DNA of 64,000 nt from Chengkuizengella marina (GCF_009910845.1 NZ_SIJB01000023.1:1-64000), one strand, 5' to 3'; positions 1 to 11,232 are shown, counted from the stretch's first letter. A program made the numbers and translations. Notes: generated from the letters alone by a model not told the origin.

Positions 1-84
1 TTGTTTGGATTCTTGAAATCTTTCAAGTCTCCGATTTGTTCACTCGTTATTCAGTTTTCAAGGTGCAAATGATTTACTTTTTTT
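1..84 (-). other. rRNA operon 5' leader (partial)
   Basis: Read on the minus strand this stretch contains GCACCTTGAAAACTGAATAA (about 47-66), the boxA/processing-type element found in Bacillales rRNA leaders and 16S-23S spacers, followed by a short palindrome CTTGAAA-TC-TTTCAAG at 12-27. Together with the tandem promoters just upstream, it indicates that transcription of a 16S rRNA gene starts here and continues past the left edge. The rRNA itself is not in the window, so this is inference from the leader elements and from the usual gyrA-(HD-GYP)-rrn order in Paenibacillaceae. Confidence 0.7.
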
Positions 85-107
85 GTCGCCATTCGTTTTA
101 TGGCGAC
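85..107 (-). other. Leader hairpin after rrn P2
   Basis: A perfect 8-bp inverted repeat GTCGCCAT / ATGGCGAC with a 7-nt loop. It lies immediately downstream of the second rRNA promoter. There is no T-tract on the minus strand, so it is more likely a leader structure than a terminator. A related GTCGCC sequence follows promoter P1, so the two promoters look like a duplicated unit. Confidence 0.5.
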
Positions 108-113
108 TTAATA

Positions 114-143
114 AGTATATAACATTTTATCGTTTGTTGTCAA
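114..143 (-). promoter_or_regulatory. rrn promoter P2 (sigma-A)
   Basis: On the minus strand, -35 TTGACA (138-143), an 18-bp spacer and -10 TATACT (114-119; a TATATA reading with 16 bp is also possible). This is the near-consensus promoter nearest the rRNA leader. Confidence 0.75.
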
Positions 144-187
144 GCATTTTTTCATTTGTGTCTGCCGTCTCAGCGGCGACTTGATAA

Positions 188-216
188 ATATAACACGAAT
201 GCATCAGCTTATGCAA
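188..216 (-). promoter_or_regulatory. rrn promoter P1 (sigma-A)
   Basis: On the minus strand, -35 TTGCAT (211-216), a 17-bp spacer and -10 TTATAT (188-193). It lies about 70 bp upstream of P2, the tandem P1/P2 arrangement typical of rRNA operons. Confidence 0.6.
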
Positions 217-262
217 GTACTTTTTTTTATAAGTTTGATCTCTCTATTATTCTATTACACTT

Positions 263-1315
263 TTATTTATTTTTTTTTAAGTACTGTTCAATATATAAAT
301 CGCGTTTTTGATCTAAATTAATAATTTGTCCGTCTACATTAACCCATGGTCTAGTTGGATTGTTTTGATCAAAAAATACAATTTCCCCAATCATATTATT
401 ATTCAATTTTACAATACTACCACTTTGAAATTCAGTTATTTTTTTGATAAACGTATGGACTATGCTTGGCTCCAATTTACCAAATGATAACTTTTGAATT
501 TCTTCTAATGCTAGATATGGTGATATCTTTTCTTTATAATTCTTATTGCTAGTCATTGCGTGAAATATATCGGCTACCGCTACAATTTTTGCATATAGAT
601 GTATTTTATTTTTATCTGAACCTAATGGGTACCCACTACCATCACTTTTTTCGTGGTGCTGTAAAGCAGCTAATTTTACCCCTTCATTAATTCCTTTTAC
701 ATCTTTAAGAATATGATATCCATGAATCGTATGTTTTTTAATCTCTTGAATCTCCTCAGAATTTAATCTCCATGACTTATGCAATATTTCAGGATCAATT
801 TTTGTGTTCCCTATATCATGTAGTAAACCTGAGATACTAACTTGAATCCAATCTTTTTGAGGCAAATCACACCATTTAGCAAGCAAATAAGAAGTCATAC
901 TGACCTTGATGCTTTTATGTATATAATAATCTTTAGTATCTTTCATTGGTGGTGAAAATGATAAAATGTTATATTGATCAATTAAAGAAATAAGTGATTC
1001 TAGTTTGGTGCGAACTTCTAATAAAGGTATATGATCAGTGTGAACATTTAAAAATACTTTTTTTATAAAGGAAAATACTTCTTGATATTCATATGTCAAA
1101 TCATTGTTGAGTATGGATAACTTTTCGTCACTTACCTCTTCTTCTTCTTGTTCCATTTCAACTATCACGTTATTAACTAAAAATGCAGTTAAAATTTCAA
1201 TTTCTCTTTCTTGTAAAATAGTTCCTTTATAAAATAATATCCCTCCAAGCTTTGTAGTCACATCTTCTACTAGTTGATCTCCCTTTTGTATATGGGATAC
1301 AGCTACTCTTTTCAA
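263..1315 (-). CDS. HD-GYP domain phosphodiesterase
   Basis: A 350-residue protein with an uncharacterised N-terminal part and a C-terminal HD-GYP domain. The metal-binding motif LLHDIG, the HHE triad and the signature DGSGYP are all visible, so the domain looks intact and is probably a cyclic-di-GMP phosphodiesterase; the substrate is inferred from the family. There is no transmembrane segment. I place the start at the TTG at 1315, which has GGTGGTG six bases upstream and gives MKRVAVS; an ATG at 1330 lies upstream but has no ribosome site. It sits between gyrA and an rRNA operon, a placement also seen in Paenibacillaceae. A 70-bp gap containing a hairpin separates it from gyrA. Confidence 0.85.
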   Translation of the reverse strand: MKRVAVSHIQKGDQLVEDVTTKLGGILFYKGTILQEREIEILTAFLVNNVIVEMEQEEEEVSDEKLSILNNDLTYEYQEVFSFIKKVFLNVHTDHIPLLEVRTKLESLISLIDQYNILSFSPPMKDTKDYYIHKSIKVSMTSYLLAKWCDLPQKDWIQVSISGLLHDIGNTKIDPEILHKSWRLNSEEIQEIKKHTIHGYHILKDVKGINEGVKLAALQHHEKSDGSGYPLGSDKNKIHLYAKIVAVADIFHAMTSNKNYKEKISPYLALEEIQKLSFGKLEPSIVHTFIKKITEFQSGSIVKLNNNMIGEIVFFDQNNPTRPWVNVDGQIINLDQKRDLYIEQYLKKNK

Positions 1316-1341
1316 TAAATTCACCACCATTAACTGAACTT

Positions 1342-1377
1342 AAGGACAGAATAAATAAATATTCTGTCCTTGTTTTT
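1342..1377. terminator. Hairpin between gyrA and HD-GYP gene
   Basis: An 11-bp perfect stem AAGGACAGAAT / ATTCTGTCCTT (1342-1352 / 1361-1371). The T-run GTTTTT follows only on the plus strand. For the minus-strand genes there is no U-tract, so it may instead be an mRNA processing or stabilising stem, or a terminator against antisense transcription. Confidence 0.5.
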
Positions 1378-1402
1378 AAACTTAAATATAAAATTAAACC
1401 TT

Positions 1403-3877
1403 TTACTCCGTTGTTCCTAAATCATTTTCATCAGTTTCTACAGATTCTTCATTTTTTTCGACCTGAGTTACCGTAGCTACTTGATCTTCTTCTCTAATAT
1501 TAATCAATCTAACACCTTGAGTATTCCTTCCCATGGTTGAAATCTCAGACATGCTTGTACGTATAATGGTACCAAGAGAGGTAATAATCATTAAGTCCTC
1601 TTCATTGTGAACAATTTTCAAACCAACCACCGAGCCATTTTTCTCGGTTACATTGATTGTTTTTATCCCCTTGCCACCTCTAGTCTGAGATCTGTATTCA
1701 GACATCGGAGTTCTTTTACCATAACCTTTTGCTGTGACAATCAATACATCATTATTATCATCCACAACGTCCATATCTATGACCTGATCGTTTTCAGAGA
1801 TCGTAATTCCCTTTACACCAGATGCTGAACGTCCCATTGTTCGTACATCTTTTTCAGAAAAACGAATGGACATCCCTTGCTGGGTTCCCATTATAATTTC
1901 CTGATTTCCATCCGTAAGTTTTACTCCAATTAATTCATCATCTTCACGAATGGTAATCGCGATGAGCCCACCTTTACGAATATTTTTATATTCTTCAATA
2001 TTCGTTTTCTTTACAATACCTTTTTTTGTAGCAAAAAATAGGTGATGATCACTTTCAAAACTTTCAATCGGGAATACAGCATTTACATATTCACCAGGTT
2101 CAATTTGCATTAGGTTAATGATTGGCGTTCCTTTAGAAGCCCTGCTTTGTTCAGGAATTTCATATCCTTTCAAACGATATACCTTTCCTTTATTCGTGAA
2201 AAACATTAAATAATGGTGCGTATTGGTTACAAACAGATGTTCAACAAAATCATCATCTTTCGTTCCCATTCCTATTACACCTCTACCACCACGTTTTTGA
2301 CTGCGATATGTTGTAACAGGTATACGTTTTATATAACCAGTATGTGAGATAGAAATTAGAACATCTTCTTGTGGGATTAAATCTTCATCTAAGATATCTA
2401 AACCACCAGCAATAATCTCAGAACGTCTTTCATCTCCAAATTTATTTTTAATTTCTAATAACTCTTCACTAATAATGTTTAATACTAATTGCTCATCAGC
2501 TAATATCGCACGTAATTCAGCAATTTTTTTTAATAACTCCTGATATTCATCTTCAATTTTATCTCTCTCTAAACCTGTTAAACGCTGGAGACGCATATCT
2601 AAAATCGCTTGAGATTGTTCATGACTCAAATCAAACTGGGTCATTAACCCTTCTCTTGCTTCTTCTGTTGTTCTAGAGGCACGAATTAATGAAATTACTT
2701 TGTCTAAATGATCTAATGCAATTCTTAATCCTTCTAAAATATGAGCTCTTGCTTCTGCTTTCTTTAAATCAAATTGAGTACGTCTTTCAATCACTTCAAT
2801 TTGATGTTGAATATAGTGATGTAAAATATCTTTAATGTTTAAAACTTTTGGTTCACCGTGAACCAAAGCCAACATATTTACACCAAAATTAATTTGCATA
2901 GACGTCTGTTTGTATAAGTTATTAAGAATAACATGAGGATTTACATCCCTGCGAAGTTCTATTACGATCCTCATCCCATTGCGATCTGATTCATCTCTAA
3001 GATCAGTAATACCTTCTATTTTTTTCTCTCTAACTAACTCTGCAATTTTTTCTATTAATCTTGCTTTTATGACTTGATATGGTAATTCATTTATTATAAT
3101 CTTAGCTTTATTTGTAGTCTCATTCTCTTCAATTTCTGCTCTAGCCCTCATGGTCACTGAACCACGACCTGTTGTATAAGCTTGTCTAATCCCCTGTCTT
3201 CCTAAAATATAACCTCCTGTAGGAAAATCAGGACCACTTATAAACTCCATTAAATCAATTGGAGTTAGATCTGGGTTTTTAATTAACTCCAACACACCAT
3301 CAATAACTTCTCCAAGGTTATGAGGAGGAATATTTGTAGCCATTCCTACAGCAATTCCAGAAACCCCATTGACTAATAAATTTGGAAAACGTGCTGGTAA
3401 AACAACAGGTTCCTTCTCTTCACCATCATAGTTATCCGCATAATCTACCGTTTCTTTATTAATATCTCTTAACATTTCCATCGCTATTTTTGAAAGGCGT
3501 GCTTCCGTATAACGCTGAGCTGCAGCGGAATCTCCATCAATTGAACCAAAGTTTCCATGTCCTTCAATTAACATATAACGAAGTGAAAAGTCTTGTGCCA
3601 TCCTCACCATAGTTTCATAAACAGCAGAATCTCCATGTGGATGGTATTTACCTAAAACTTCTCCAACGATACGTGCAGACTTTTTAAAAGGTTTGTCAGG
3701 TGACATCCCAAGCTCAGACATTGCGTATAATATTCTTCTATGAACAGGTTTTAAACCATCCCTTACATCTGGTAAGGCGCGGCTTACAATAATACTCATC
3801 GCGTAATCCATAAAAGAAGTCTGCATTTCTGTACGAATATCCCTATTTTCTACATTTGAACTCATTTCATCAGCCAT
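1403..3877 (-). CDS. gyrA: DNA gyrase subunit A
   Basis: An 824-residue DNA breakage-reunion subunit of gyrase, which introduces negative supercoils together with GyrB. The catalytic tyrosine is Tyr123 in QRYTEARL. The quinolone-resistance-determining region carries Ser84 and Glu88 (HGDSAVYE), the sensitive-type residues. The C-terminal half has repeated beta-pinwheel blades, including the GyrA-box-type motif QKRGGRG. The start ATG is preceded by GGTGAGAAC. It follows gyrB after 22 bp and is surely co-transcribed with it. Confidence 0.98.
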   Translation of the reverse strand: MADEMSSNVENRDIRTEMQTSFMDYAMSIIVSRALPDVRDGLKPVHRRILYAMSELGMSPDKPFKKSARIVGEVLGKYHPHGDSAVYETMVRMAQDFSLRYMLIEGHGNFGSIDGDSAAAQRYTEARLSKIAMEMLRDINKETVDYADNYDGEEKEPVVLPARFPNLLVNGVSGIAVGMATNIPPHNLGEVIDGVLELIKNPDLTPIDLMEFISGPDFPTGGYILGRQGIRQAYTTGRGSVTMRARAEIEENETTNKAKIIINELPYQVIKARLIEKIAELVREKKIEGITDLRDESDRNGMRIVIELRRDVNPHVILNNLYKQTSMQINFGVNMLALVHGEPKVLNIKDILHHYIQHQIEVIERRTQFDLKKAEARAHILEGLRIALDHLDKVISLIRASRTTEEAREGLMTQFDLSHEQSQAILDMRLQRLTGLERDKIEDEYQELLKKIAELRAILADEQLVLNIISEELLEIKNKFGDERRSEIIAGGLDILDEDLIPQEDVLISISHTGYIKRIPVTTYRSQKRGGRGVIGMGTKDDDFVEHLFVTNTHHYLMFFTNKGKVYRLKGYEIPEQSRASKGTPIINLMQIEPGEYVNAVFPIESFESDHHLFFATKKGIVKKTNIEEYKNIRKGGLIAITIREDDELIGVKLTDGNQEIIMGTQQGMSIRFSEKDVRTMGRSASGVKGITISENDQVIDMDVVDDNNDVLIVTAKGYGKRTPMSEYRSQTRGGKGIKTINVTEKNGSVVGLKIVHNEEDLMIITSLGTIIRTSMSEISTMGRNTQGVRLINIREEDQVATVTQVEKNEESVETDENDLGTTE

Positions 3878-3899
3878 GTTCTCACCATAACTTCCTAAT

Positions 3900-5816
<1,917 letters not shown>

Positions 5817-5946
5817 TCACCTACTTGTGTAGAATAGAAAACAATTAAAACTTTAAGTATATGTTCAAAAAAGTTCCGTTTTTTAACGAGAAGATTGTGC
5901 TTACAGAAGTCAAGATTTCTGTGCCTCCCAATAGTACTAAATTTAG

Positions 5947-5982
5947 TCTTCAAAATATGAGCGGAATATTTGAAGATGTCAA
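5947..5982 (-). promoter_or_regulatory. Candidate gyrBA promoter with inverted repeat
   Basis: On the minus strand, TTGACA (5977-5982), a 17-bp spacer and CATATT (5954-5959), upstream of gyrB. An inverted repeat TCTTCAAAATAT / ATATTTGAAGA (5947-5958 / 5966-5976) covers the -10 and most of the spacer, so it could be an operator or a supercoiling-sensitive element. The promoter is 140 bp from the gyrB start. No plus-strand gene is supported in the gap 5811-6073. Confidence 0.45.
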
Positions 5983-6073
5983 ATTGAGAATTAGAGATTC
6001 AGTCACAATCCTTTGTGGTGAATATAAGATCACTTCTCGTCATTACAAATAAAGAACTTTTTTGAATAACCGC

Positions 6074-6319
6074 TCAAACATGTAGATAATTCGCTCTTTT
6101 TTTTAATGTTGCAGAGGATATGGGAGAATAATATATTTTTGTAGTTGAAATGATCAATGATTTTGGTTTTTCTTTAGAGATCCTTTCAACCCTATTTAAT
6201 AACGTAAAATGATTGATAAAAGGTTCTAAAACAACAAATGATTTATCAATGGATAAATCAAATATAGCAACTAATTCGGATGCCTTTAAAATCTTATCTC
6301 CTCCAAGGTGAATAAACAA
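6074..6319 (-). CDS. remB: Extracellular matrix regulator RemB (DUF370)
   Basis: An 81-residue member of the RemA/RemB (YaaB, DUF370) DNA-binding family, which in Bacillus subtilis acts on biofilm-matrix and osmoprotection genes. The conserved core (FIHLGGDK, IYYSPISS, TLKKRA) is intact. I choose the TTG at 6319 because it gives the family-typical N-terminus MFIHLGG and has GGAGTGAT at good spacing; the upstream ATG and GTG codons lie inside this ribosome site. It sits 16 bp from recF in the recF-remB-gyrBA cluster. Confidence 0.9.
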   Translation of the reverse strand: MFIHLGGDKILKASELVAIFDLSIDKSFVVLEPFINHFTLLNRVERISKEKPKSLIISTTKIYYSPISSATLKKRANYLHV

Positions 6320-6335
6320 CCCCATCACTCCAATC

Positions 6336-7451
6336 CTAAACAGACACTGTGCCTTCTAAAACATGAAATAGTTTGGCTTCATTAAGTTTAGATAAATTTA
6401 CACTTTCAATACCTGTTGTAGTAATAAAGGTTTGAACTTTGTCTTGAAAGGTCTCAATGAGTTGTGTTTGCCGATACTGGTCAAGTTCTGACAATACATC
6501 GTCTAATAGAAGAAGAGGATATTCACCAACTTCTTCGTGTATGAGTTCAATTTCTGCAAGTTTTATGGATAATGCTGTAGTTCTCTGTTGACCTTGGGAT
6601 CCGAATGTTTGAACTTCTTTATCGTTAATTAAAAAAAGAAGATCATCACGATGTGGTCCTATTAGGGTGATTCCTCTCTTTATTTCCTTTTCTCGCATCT
6701 TTGTTAACTTTAACATAAATTGATTAAATAAAACAGTTTCATCATCAAATTGTTCAAATTCAAATGAAGGTTTGTATATAACTTTTAAATTCTCCTTCCC
6801 GTTTGTAATACTTGAATGAATTTGTTCAATCCATATTTGTAATTTTTTTATAAAGTGTTGACGTTTTTTAATGATTTTAATACCAAACTGGGCGAATTGT
6901 TGATCCCATATTGATAATAAATCATTTAAATGCTTGTCATTTGCACTATGATGCTGCTTTAATAAATTATTTCTTTGATTTAATATTTTTTGATATTGCT
7001 GCAAATCATAAATATAACTAGGGTGAATTTGACCTAATTCCATATCAATAAATCTACGACGAATTCTAGGTGATCCTTTTACAATTTCTAAATCTTCAGG
7101 TGCAAACATAACAACATTTAATACCCCTATAAAATCACTTAGCTTTCTTTGTTCAAGTCCATTTACCTTTACTTTTTTTCCTTTTTGAGAAAGATGAATT
7201 TCTAATTTATTACTTCCATATTTTTTTTCAATCTCACTATATAGTGTAGTTTCATTAAATCCCCAACCGATTAACTCCTTGTCAGTATTTGTACGATGGG
7301 ATTTGGTTAAAGCCATTACATAAATTGCTTCGAGTAAATTCGTTTTTCCCTGAGCATTTGGACCTATAAATATATTGATATTATGATCAAGATTGATTTC
7401 TATAGATTGATAGTTACGATAATTGTTTAAAGTTAGTTTTTTTAAAAACAA
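6336..7451 (-). CDS. recF: DNA replication and repair protein RecF
   Basis: A 371-residue SMC-like ATPase that loads RecA at single-strand gaps together with RecO and RecR. The Walker A motif GPNAQGKTN is at residues 30-38, the ABC signature region (GSQGQQRT) about 283-292, and the Walker B LLLLDDVLSELD follows. The start codon is TTG at 7451, with a strong AGGAGGAA site seven bases upstream. It lies 17 bp after yaaA in the dnaN-yaaA-recF operon. Confidence 0.97.
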   Translation of the reverse strand: MFLKKLTLNNYRNYQSIEINLDHNINIFIGPNAQGKTNLLEAIYVMALTKSHRTNTDKELIGWGFNETTLYSEIEKKYGSNKLEIHLSQKGKKVKVNGLEQRKLSDFIGVLNVVMFAPEDLEIVKGSPRIRRRFIDMELGQIHPSYIYDLQQYQKILNQRNNLLKQHHSANDKHLNDLLSIWDQQFAQFGIKIIKKRQHFIKKLQIWIEQIHSSITNGKENLKVIYKPSFEFEQFDDETVLFNQFMLKLTKMREKEIKRGITLIGPHRDDLLFLINDKEVQTFGSQGQQRTTALSIKLAEIELIHEEVGEYPLLLLDDVLSELDQYRQTQLIETFQDKVQTFITTTGIESVNLSKLNEAKLFHVLEGTVSV

Positions 7452-7468
7452 AAAAATTCCTCCTGAAA

Positions 7469-7684
7469 TTACAAATTCATTACTTTGTAATCCCCAGTTT
7501 CATTAATTTTCACTTCATCGCCTGGAACGATTTTTCTACCTCTTCGATTATCAAGAGAACCATTGATATAAATCTTATTTTCTTGTAAAAATGGTTTGGC
7601 TTGTCCCCCGGTAGAAATATGATTTGTTAATTTCAAAAATTGTCCTAAAGTAATATATTCATCTTTAATTTTTATGGTTTCCAT
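7469..7684 (-). CDS. yaaA: S4 domain RNA-binding protein YaaA
   Basis: A 71-residue protein consisting almost entirely of an S4 RNA-binding domain (ITLGQFLK ... DNRRGRKIVPGDEV). It is the small protein always found between dnaN and recF in Bacilli and is thought to act on ribosomal RNA or ribosome assembly (family knowledge). The ATG at 7684 (METIKIKDE) is preferred: it has GAAAGGA upstream and matches the length of homologues. The longer reading from 7717 would add 11 residues overlapping the ribosome site. Confidence 0.92.
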   Translation of the reverse strand: METIKIKDEYITLGQFLKLTNHISTGGQAKPFLQENKIYINGSLDNRRGRKIVPGDEVKINETGDYKVMNL

Positions 7685-7736
7685 TATGTTTAATCCTTTC
7701 AGATGAACTACCCTCACTCTTCACCTATGAACCTTA

Positions 7737-8882
7737 TTAGTTTGTTGTCCGATAAGGTAAAATTAAATGCAGCATGTTGGTATTGTCATTTGGTTTAATT
7801 ATAATTGGACTCATTGTACCTGTAATTCCGATTTGAATATGATCACTATCGATCACTTTTAAGGCATCAAGCATATATTTGGAGTTAAATGATATTTGTA
7901 TTAACTCTCCTTCGATTTTTTCTGCTTTTACTTGTTCTGTTATTTTACCTAAAGAAGTTAAACTTGATGTAATTTCAATTTCCTCATGATCTTTTACAAT
8001 CATTTTAACAATGTTTGTTTGATTTTCTTTTGATAATAAGTATGCACGATCAATTGCTTCTAAAAACATCCTTGTTGGTACGGTAATTTCCGTTTTAAAA
8101 ACTTGTGGAATGATTTTTGAAGTATCCGGATAAATTCCATCTAATATTCGTGTGTAAAATAAAATGGAATCAATCTTAAATAATACTTGATTATTGGCAA
8201 ATACGATGTGAATCATACTATTTTGATCAGGTAATAATTTATTTAATTCATTTAATGTTTTTCCTGATATAACAATATTTTGAAGGTTTAAATGCAAGTC
8301 TATATCCGTATTTGAAATTTCTCTACTAGCTAAACGGTGACGATCCGTTGCAACAAATTTTAAATTTTCATTGGAAACATTCCATAAAACCCCTGTTAAA
8401 ATAGGTGTACTTTCATTGGTTGATATAGCAAAGGAGGTTTGTTTAATCATGGATTTTAATAAATCACTAGCTAATAGTATCGAATTGTTTTCTTCTATAG
8501 ATGGAAGTACTGGATATTCTTCTGGGTCAAGACCTATAATTTGTAGCTCTGATGTTCCTGATTTTATGATGGTTTGAAATTGGGAATTTACTTCAATTTC
8601 TACGTATTCACCTGGTAACTTTCTTATAATTTCTACAAAAAATTTAGCAGGTAATACTACACTTCCTTCTTTTTTTATTTCAATAATTTGATTTTCTTTT
8701 TCTTCTTTAGGAATGAAACTTTGAATTGAAATTTCTGTATCACTTGCTGTTAAAATAACTTCTTGATCATGAGCATCAATTTTAATTCCACTTAAAATGG
8801 GGATTGTTGTTCTATTTGTAATTGCTTTTGATACATGTTGAATGGACTCATGTAGCTTATTTTTTAAAATTTTAAATTCCAT
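7737..8882 (-). CDS. dnaN: DNA polymerase III beta sliding clamp
   Basis: A 381-residue DNA polymerase III sliding clamp with three clamp domains, ending in the hydrophobic-pocket tail IILPYRT-N. Length and end are normal for Bacillales. The ATG at 8882 is preceded by GGAGATGG. It lies downstream of dnaA, separated by the origin-unwinding region, and leads into yaaA and recF. Confidence 0.98.
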   Translation of the reverse strand: MEFKILKNKLHESIQHVSKAITNRTTIPILSGIKIDAHDQEVILTASDTEISIQSFIPKEEKENQIIEIKKEGSVVLPAKFFVEIIRKLPGEYVEIEVNSQFQTIIKSGTSELQIIGLDPEEYPVLPSIEENNSILLASDLLKSMIKQTSFAISTNESTPILTGVLWNVSNENLKFVATDRHRLASREISNTDIDLHLNLQNIVISGKTLNELNKLLPDQNSMIHIVFANNQVLFKIDSILFYTRILDGIYPDTSKIIPQVFKTEITVPTRMFLEAIDRAYLLSKENQTNIVKMIVKDHEEIEITSSLTSLGKITEQVKAEKIEGELIQISFNSKYMLDALKVIDSDHIQIGITGTMSPIIIKPNDNTNMLHLILPYRTTN

Positions 8883-8929
8883 ATTTCCATCTCCAAACTA
8901 TTTTTCTGAACTTAACTTGTCTTAATAGA

Positions 8930-9062
8930 TATAAATTAAGTTTTTTTTATTTATGTATGAATATTATTTTAAAGTTAGTAATATAATAATATGTTAAATA
9001 TTTTTTAGTATAAGTAGTAGGGACACTGAATATGTGGATAACCTTGTTCTGTGTACAATTTT
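8930..9062. other. oriC: oriC part 2: DNA unwinding element with DnaA-trios
   Basis: The dnaA-dnaN gap holds an almost pure A+T block (8930-9005). It abuts TAG-TAT-AAG-TAG-TAG (9006-9020), then a GC patch GGGAC, then a perfect DnaA box TGTGGATAA (9033-9041). Read 3' to 5' the triplets are GAT, GAT, GAA, TAT, GAT, which fits the DnaA-trio consensus next to an unwinding site known from B. subtilis. Weaker boxes follow, e.g. TGTGTACAA at 9050 and TGTGAGTAA near 9079. Strand opening is therefore predicted here, downstream of dnaA. Confidence 0.8.
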
Positions 9063-9106
9063 TCAGCCTATTCACATGTGAGTAAATTGTGCATAGGCTG
9101 GTGATA

Positions 9107-10462
9107 TTATGAAGGGTTTTTAATTTTAGTTGTAATATTGTGGACAACTTTATATAATTCCTGATCATTCTTTAATGATTTTGAAATTTTATCATAAGCA
9201 TGTATTACGGTTGTATGATCTCTTCCACCAAAAGCCTCTCCTATTTTGGGAAGGGATAAGTCTGTAAGTTCTCTTGACAAGTACATAGCGATTTGTCTTG
9301 GAAATGCTAATGATTTTGTTCTTTTTCTAGCTTTAAAATCTTCAATGTTTAAGCCGTAGTGTGCTCCAGTTATTTTTTGAATATCTTCAACAGTAATGAC
9401 TCTTGGTCGACTTGAAGGAATGATATCTTTTAATGCATTTCTAGCTAATTCTGCAGATATATCCTCATTTATTAAAGAGGAATAAGCTACAACACGTATC
9501 AATGCACCTTCAAGCTCTCTAATGTTAGTATCAATTTGATTTGCTATATATACCATGGCTTCATTTGGCACATCTAAATTTTCAGCTTTTGCTTTTTTCC
9601 TTAGTATGGCTATTCTTGTTTCTAAATCAGGAGGTTGAATATCTGTAATAAGTCCCCATTCAAACCTAGAACGAAGTCTTTCTTCTAGTGTTGGAATTTC
9701 TTTAGGTGGGCGATCACTGGATATAATAATTTGTTTTGATTCCTCATGTAGAGCATTAAATGTATGGAAAAATTCTTCCTGGGTTTGTTCTTTACCTGCT
9801 AAGAACTGGATATCATCGATTAATAATATATCGATGTTTCTATATTTATTTCTAAAGGATTCCCCACGATTGTCACGTATAGCATTAATAAACTCATTTG
9901 TAAATTTTTCTGATGAAATGTATAGAACCTTGGTTTTAGGGTGATGTTCTATAATATAATGTCCGATCGCATGCATTAAATGAGTTTTTCCTAACCCAAC
10001 TCCACCGTATAAAAATAAAGGATTATAGGCTTTGGCTGGTGCTTCAGCTACGGCTAAGGAGGCAGCATGTGCAAAACGATTACCAGAACCAATGACAAAC
10101 GTATCAAAAGTATATTTAGCATTTAACATCGGTGGTAAAGACTCATCATTCGTTATCATATTTTGTGTTGTTTTTTTCTTTGGTGTAGGTACAACGTCAG
10201 GAATAACTTCCTCGTCTTCAATCACGATTTTAACCTGTACTTTACGGCCAGTACTTTCAAATACTGCATTGCTAATTAGTTTTATGTAGCGATTTTCCAG
10301 CCACTCCTTTGCAAACATATTTGGTGCGCAAACCAACAATACGGATTCATTAAATACTTTTACTTTTGTTGATTTTAACCATGTATCATAACTAGGCTTA
10401 CTCACTTTTGTTTGCAGTATGGATAAAATTTTTTGCCAGAGCTGATCAGGATAATCTTCCAT
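9107..10462 (-). CDS. dnaA: Chromosomal replication initiator DnaA
   Basis: A 451-residue origin-binding AAA+ initiator. Domain I is residues 1-80, followed by a short lysine-rich linker. The AAA+ domain has Walker A GGVGLGKT (153-160) and Walker B LLIDDIQF. Domain IV ends with the DnaA-box-binding motif [12 protein letters not shown] choose the ATG at 10462 (MEDYPDQLW), matching the family N-terminus, with AAAGGAGTG upstream; the GTG at 10474 overlaps that site. DnaA-box clusters on both sides suggest autoregulation as well as initiation. Confidence 0.98.
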   Translation of the reverse strand: MEDYPDQLWQKILSILQTKVSKPSYDTWLKSTKVKVFNESVLLVCAPNMFAKEWLENRYIKLISNAVFESTGRKVQVKIVIEDEEVIPDVVPTPKKKTTQNMITNDESLPPMLNAKYTFDTFVIGSGNRFAHAASLAVAEAPAKAYNPLFLYGGVGLGKTHLMHAIGHYIIEHHPKTKVLYISSEKFTNEFINAIRDNRGESFRNKYRNIDILLIDDIQFLAGKEQTQEEFFHTFNALHEESKQIIISSDRPPKEIPTLEERLRSRFEWGLITDIQPPDLETRIAILRKKAKAENLDVPNEAMVYIANQIDTNIRELEGALIRVVAYSSLINEDISAELARNALKDIIPSSRPRVITVEDIQKITGAHYGLNIEDFKARKRTKSLAFPRQIAMYLSRELTDLSLPKIGEAFGGRDHTTVIHAYDKISKSLKNDQELYKVVHNITTKIKNPS

Positions 10463-10621
10463 GAATGCGTTCACTCCTTTAACCTTTAAAAAAATCTTTT
10501 ATGGAAGAGTTGTTGAATAAGTAATAAAATTGATGATTTATTTTGTGATTTTGCAAAACAAGTTGTTTATTGTAATAATTTTTTCCACGTAAGTTCTCTT
10601 TTCCTGTCGAAAAACCATATT

Positions 10622-10901
10622 TTACCCACAAAAAAATCATTCTAAGGATAGAATATTAACAAATATATTAGTTGTTCACAATTATATCCACAGAATGTTG
10701 ATAAATGATATGATTTTTACTACATATCCACAAGATAAAGCATTATCATCATAGCAAATAAATCTTTATATTTCAATCCATTTCTGAACATTATCCACAA
10801 GTGCACATGATGTGTATAATTTTTTATTTACAATACGACAAATTGTTCTTATATTGTTGATGAGTCGACAAATTTTTAACATTGTTGTTTTATTATCCAC
10901 A
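10622..10901. other. oriC: oriC part 1: DnaA-box cluster
   Basis: The 635-bp dnaA-rpmH gap contains no supported gene but many DnaA boxes. Two are perfect TTATCCACA, at 10791-10799 and 10893-10901. One-mismatch boxes are TTACCCACA 10622-10630, ATATCCACA 10684-10692 and 10724-10732, and inverted TGTTGATAA 10696-10704 and TGTGTATAA 10811-10819. With the dnaA-dnaN element this makes a bipartite Bacillus-type origin. Strand bias of flanking genes switches here. Confidence 0.9.
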
Positions 10902-11020
10902 TGATTGTTCATTAATTGATATAGGGTGATTATACTTATATTTTTTTGTGATTTTGCCCACATGTTAATAACAAAAGCTTTTGCTTGGAGCATTCTCTAA
11001 AAGTATGTAAAATGTTAAAG

Positions 11021-11049
11021 TTGACTTTTTGAAAGCAAAATGATTTAAT
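11021..11049 (+). promoter_or_regulatory. rpmH promoter
   Basis: TTGACT (11021-11026), a 17-bp spacer and TTTAAT (11044-11049), a near-consensus sigma-A promoter about 50 bp ahead of rpmH, at the edge of the origin. Confidence 0.6.
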
Positions 11050-11097
11050 GTATAAGGATTATTATGCGAGATGCAATTCCTTAAGGGGGTGCGATAA

Positions 11098-11232
11098 ATG
11101 AAACCAACTTTTCAACCAAACACTAGAAAACGTAAAAAAGTACATGGATTCCGTAAAAGAATGAATTCAAAAAATGGACGCAAAGTTTTAACTGCTCGTC
11201 GTAGAAAGGGTAGAAAAATTTTAAGTGCGTAA
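11098..11232 (+). CDS. rpmH: Ribosomal protein L34
   Basis: A 44-residue, very basic protein ([14 protein letters not shown] ... RKILSA) that is a full-length bL34 of the 50S subunit. The ribosome site AAGGGGGTG lies six bases before the ATG. It is the first gene clockwise of oriC, as in nearly all bacteria, and is followed by a hairpin before rnpA. Confidence 0.98.
   Translation: MKPTFQPNTRKRKKVHGFRKRMNSKNGRKVLTARRRKGRKILSA

Noticed and set aside
1607-1828. Plus-strand ORF inside gyrA
   Set aside because: Antisense shadow of a long conserved gene, no ribosome site.
5861-6052. 63-residue plus-strand ORF upstream of gyrB
   Set aside because: No ribosome site; it overlaps the likely gyrB promoter and inverted repeat, with no recognisable protein features.
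8947-9168. 73-residue minus-strand ORF in the dnaA-dnaN gap
   Set aside because: It overlaps dnaA and the AT-rich unwinding element; low-complexity translation.
10766-10993. 75-residue minus-strand ORF in oriC
   Set aside because: It lies in the DnaA-box cluster, has no ribosome site and its codons are dictated by the boxes.
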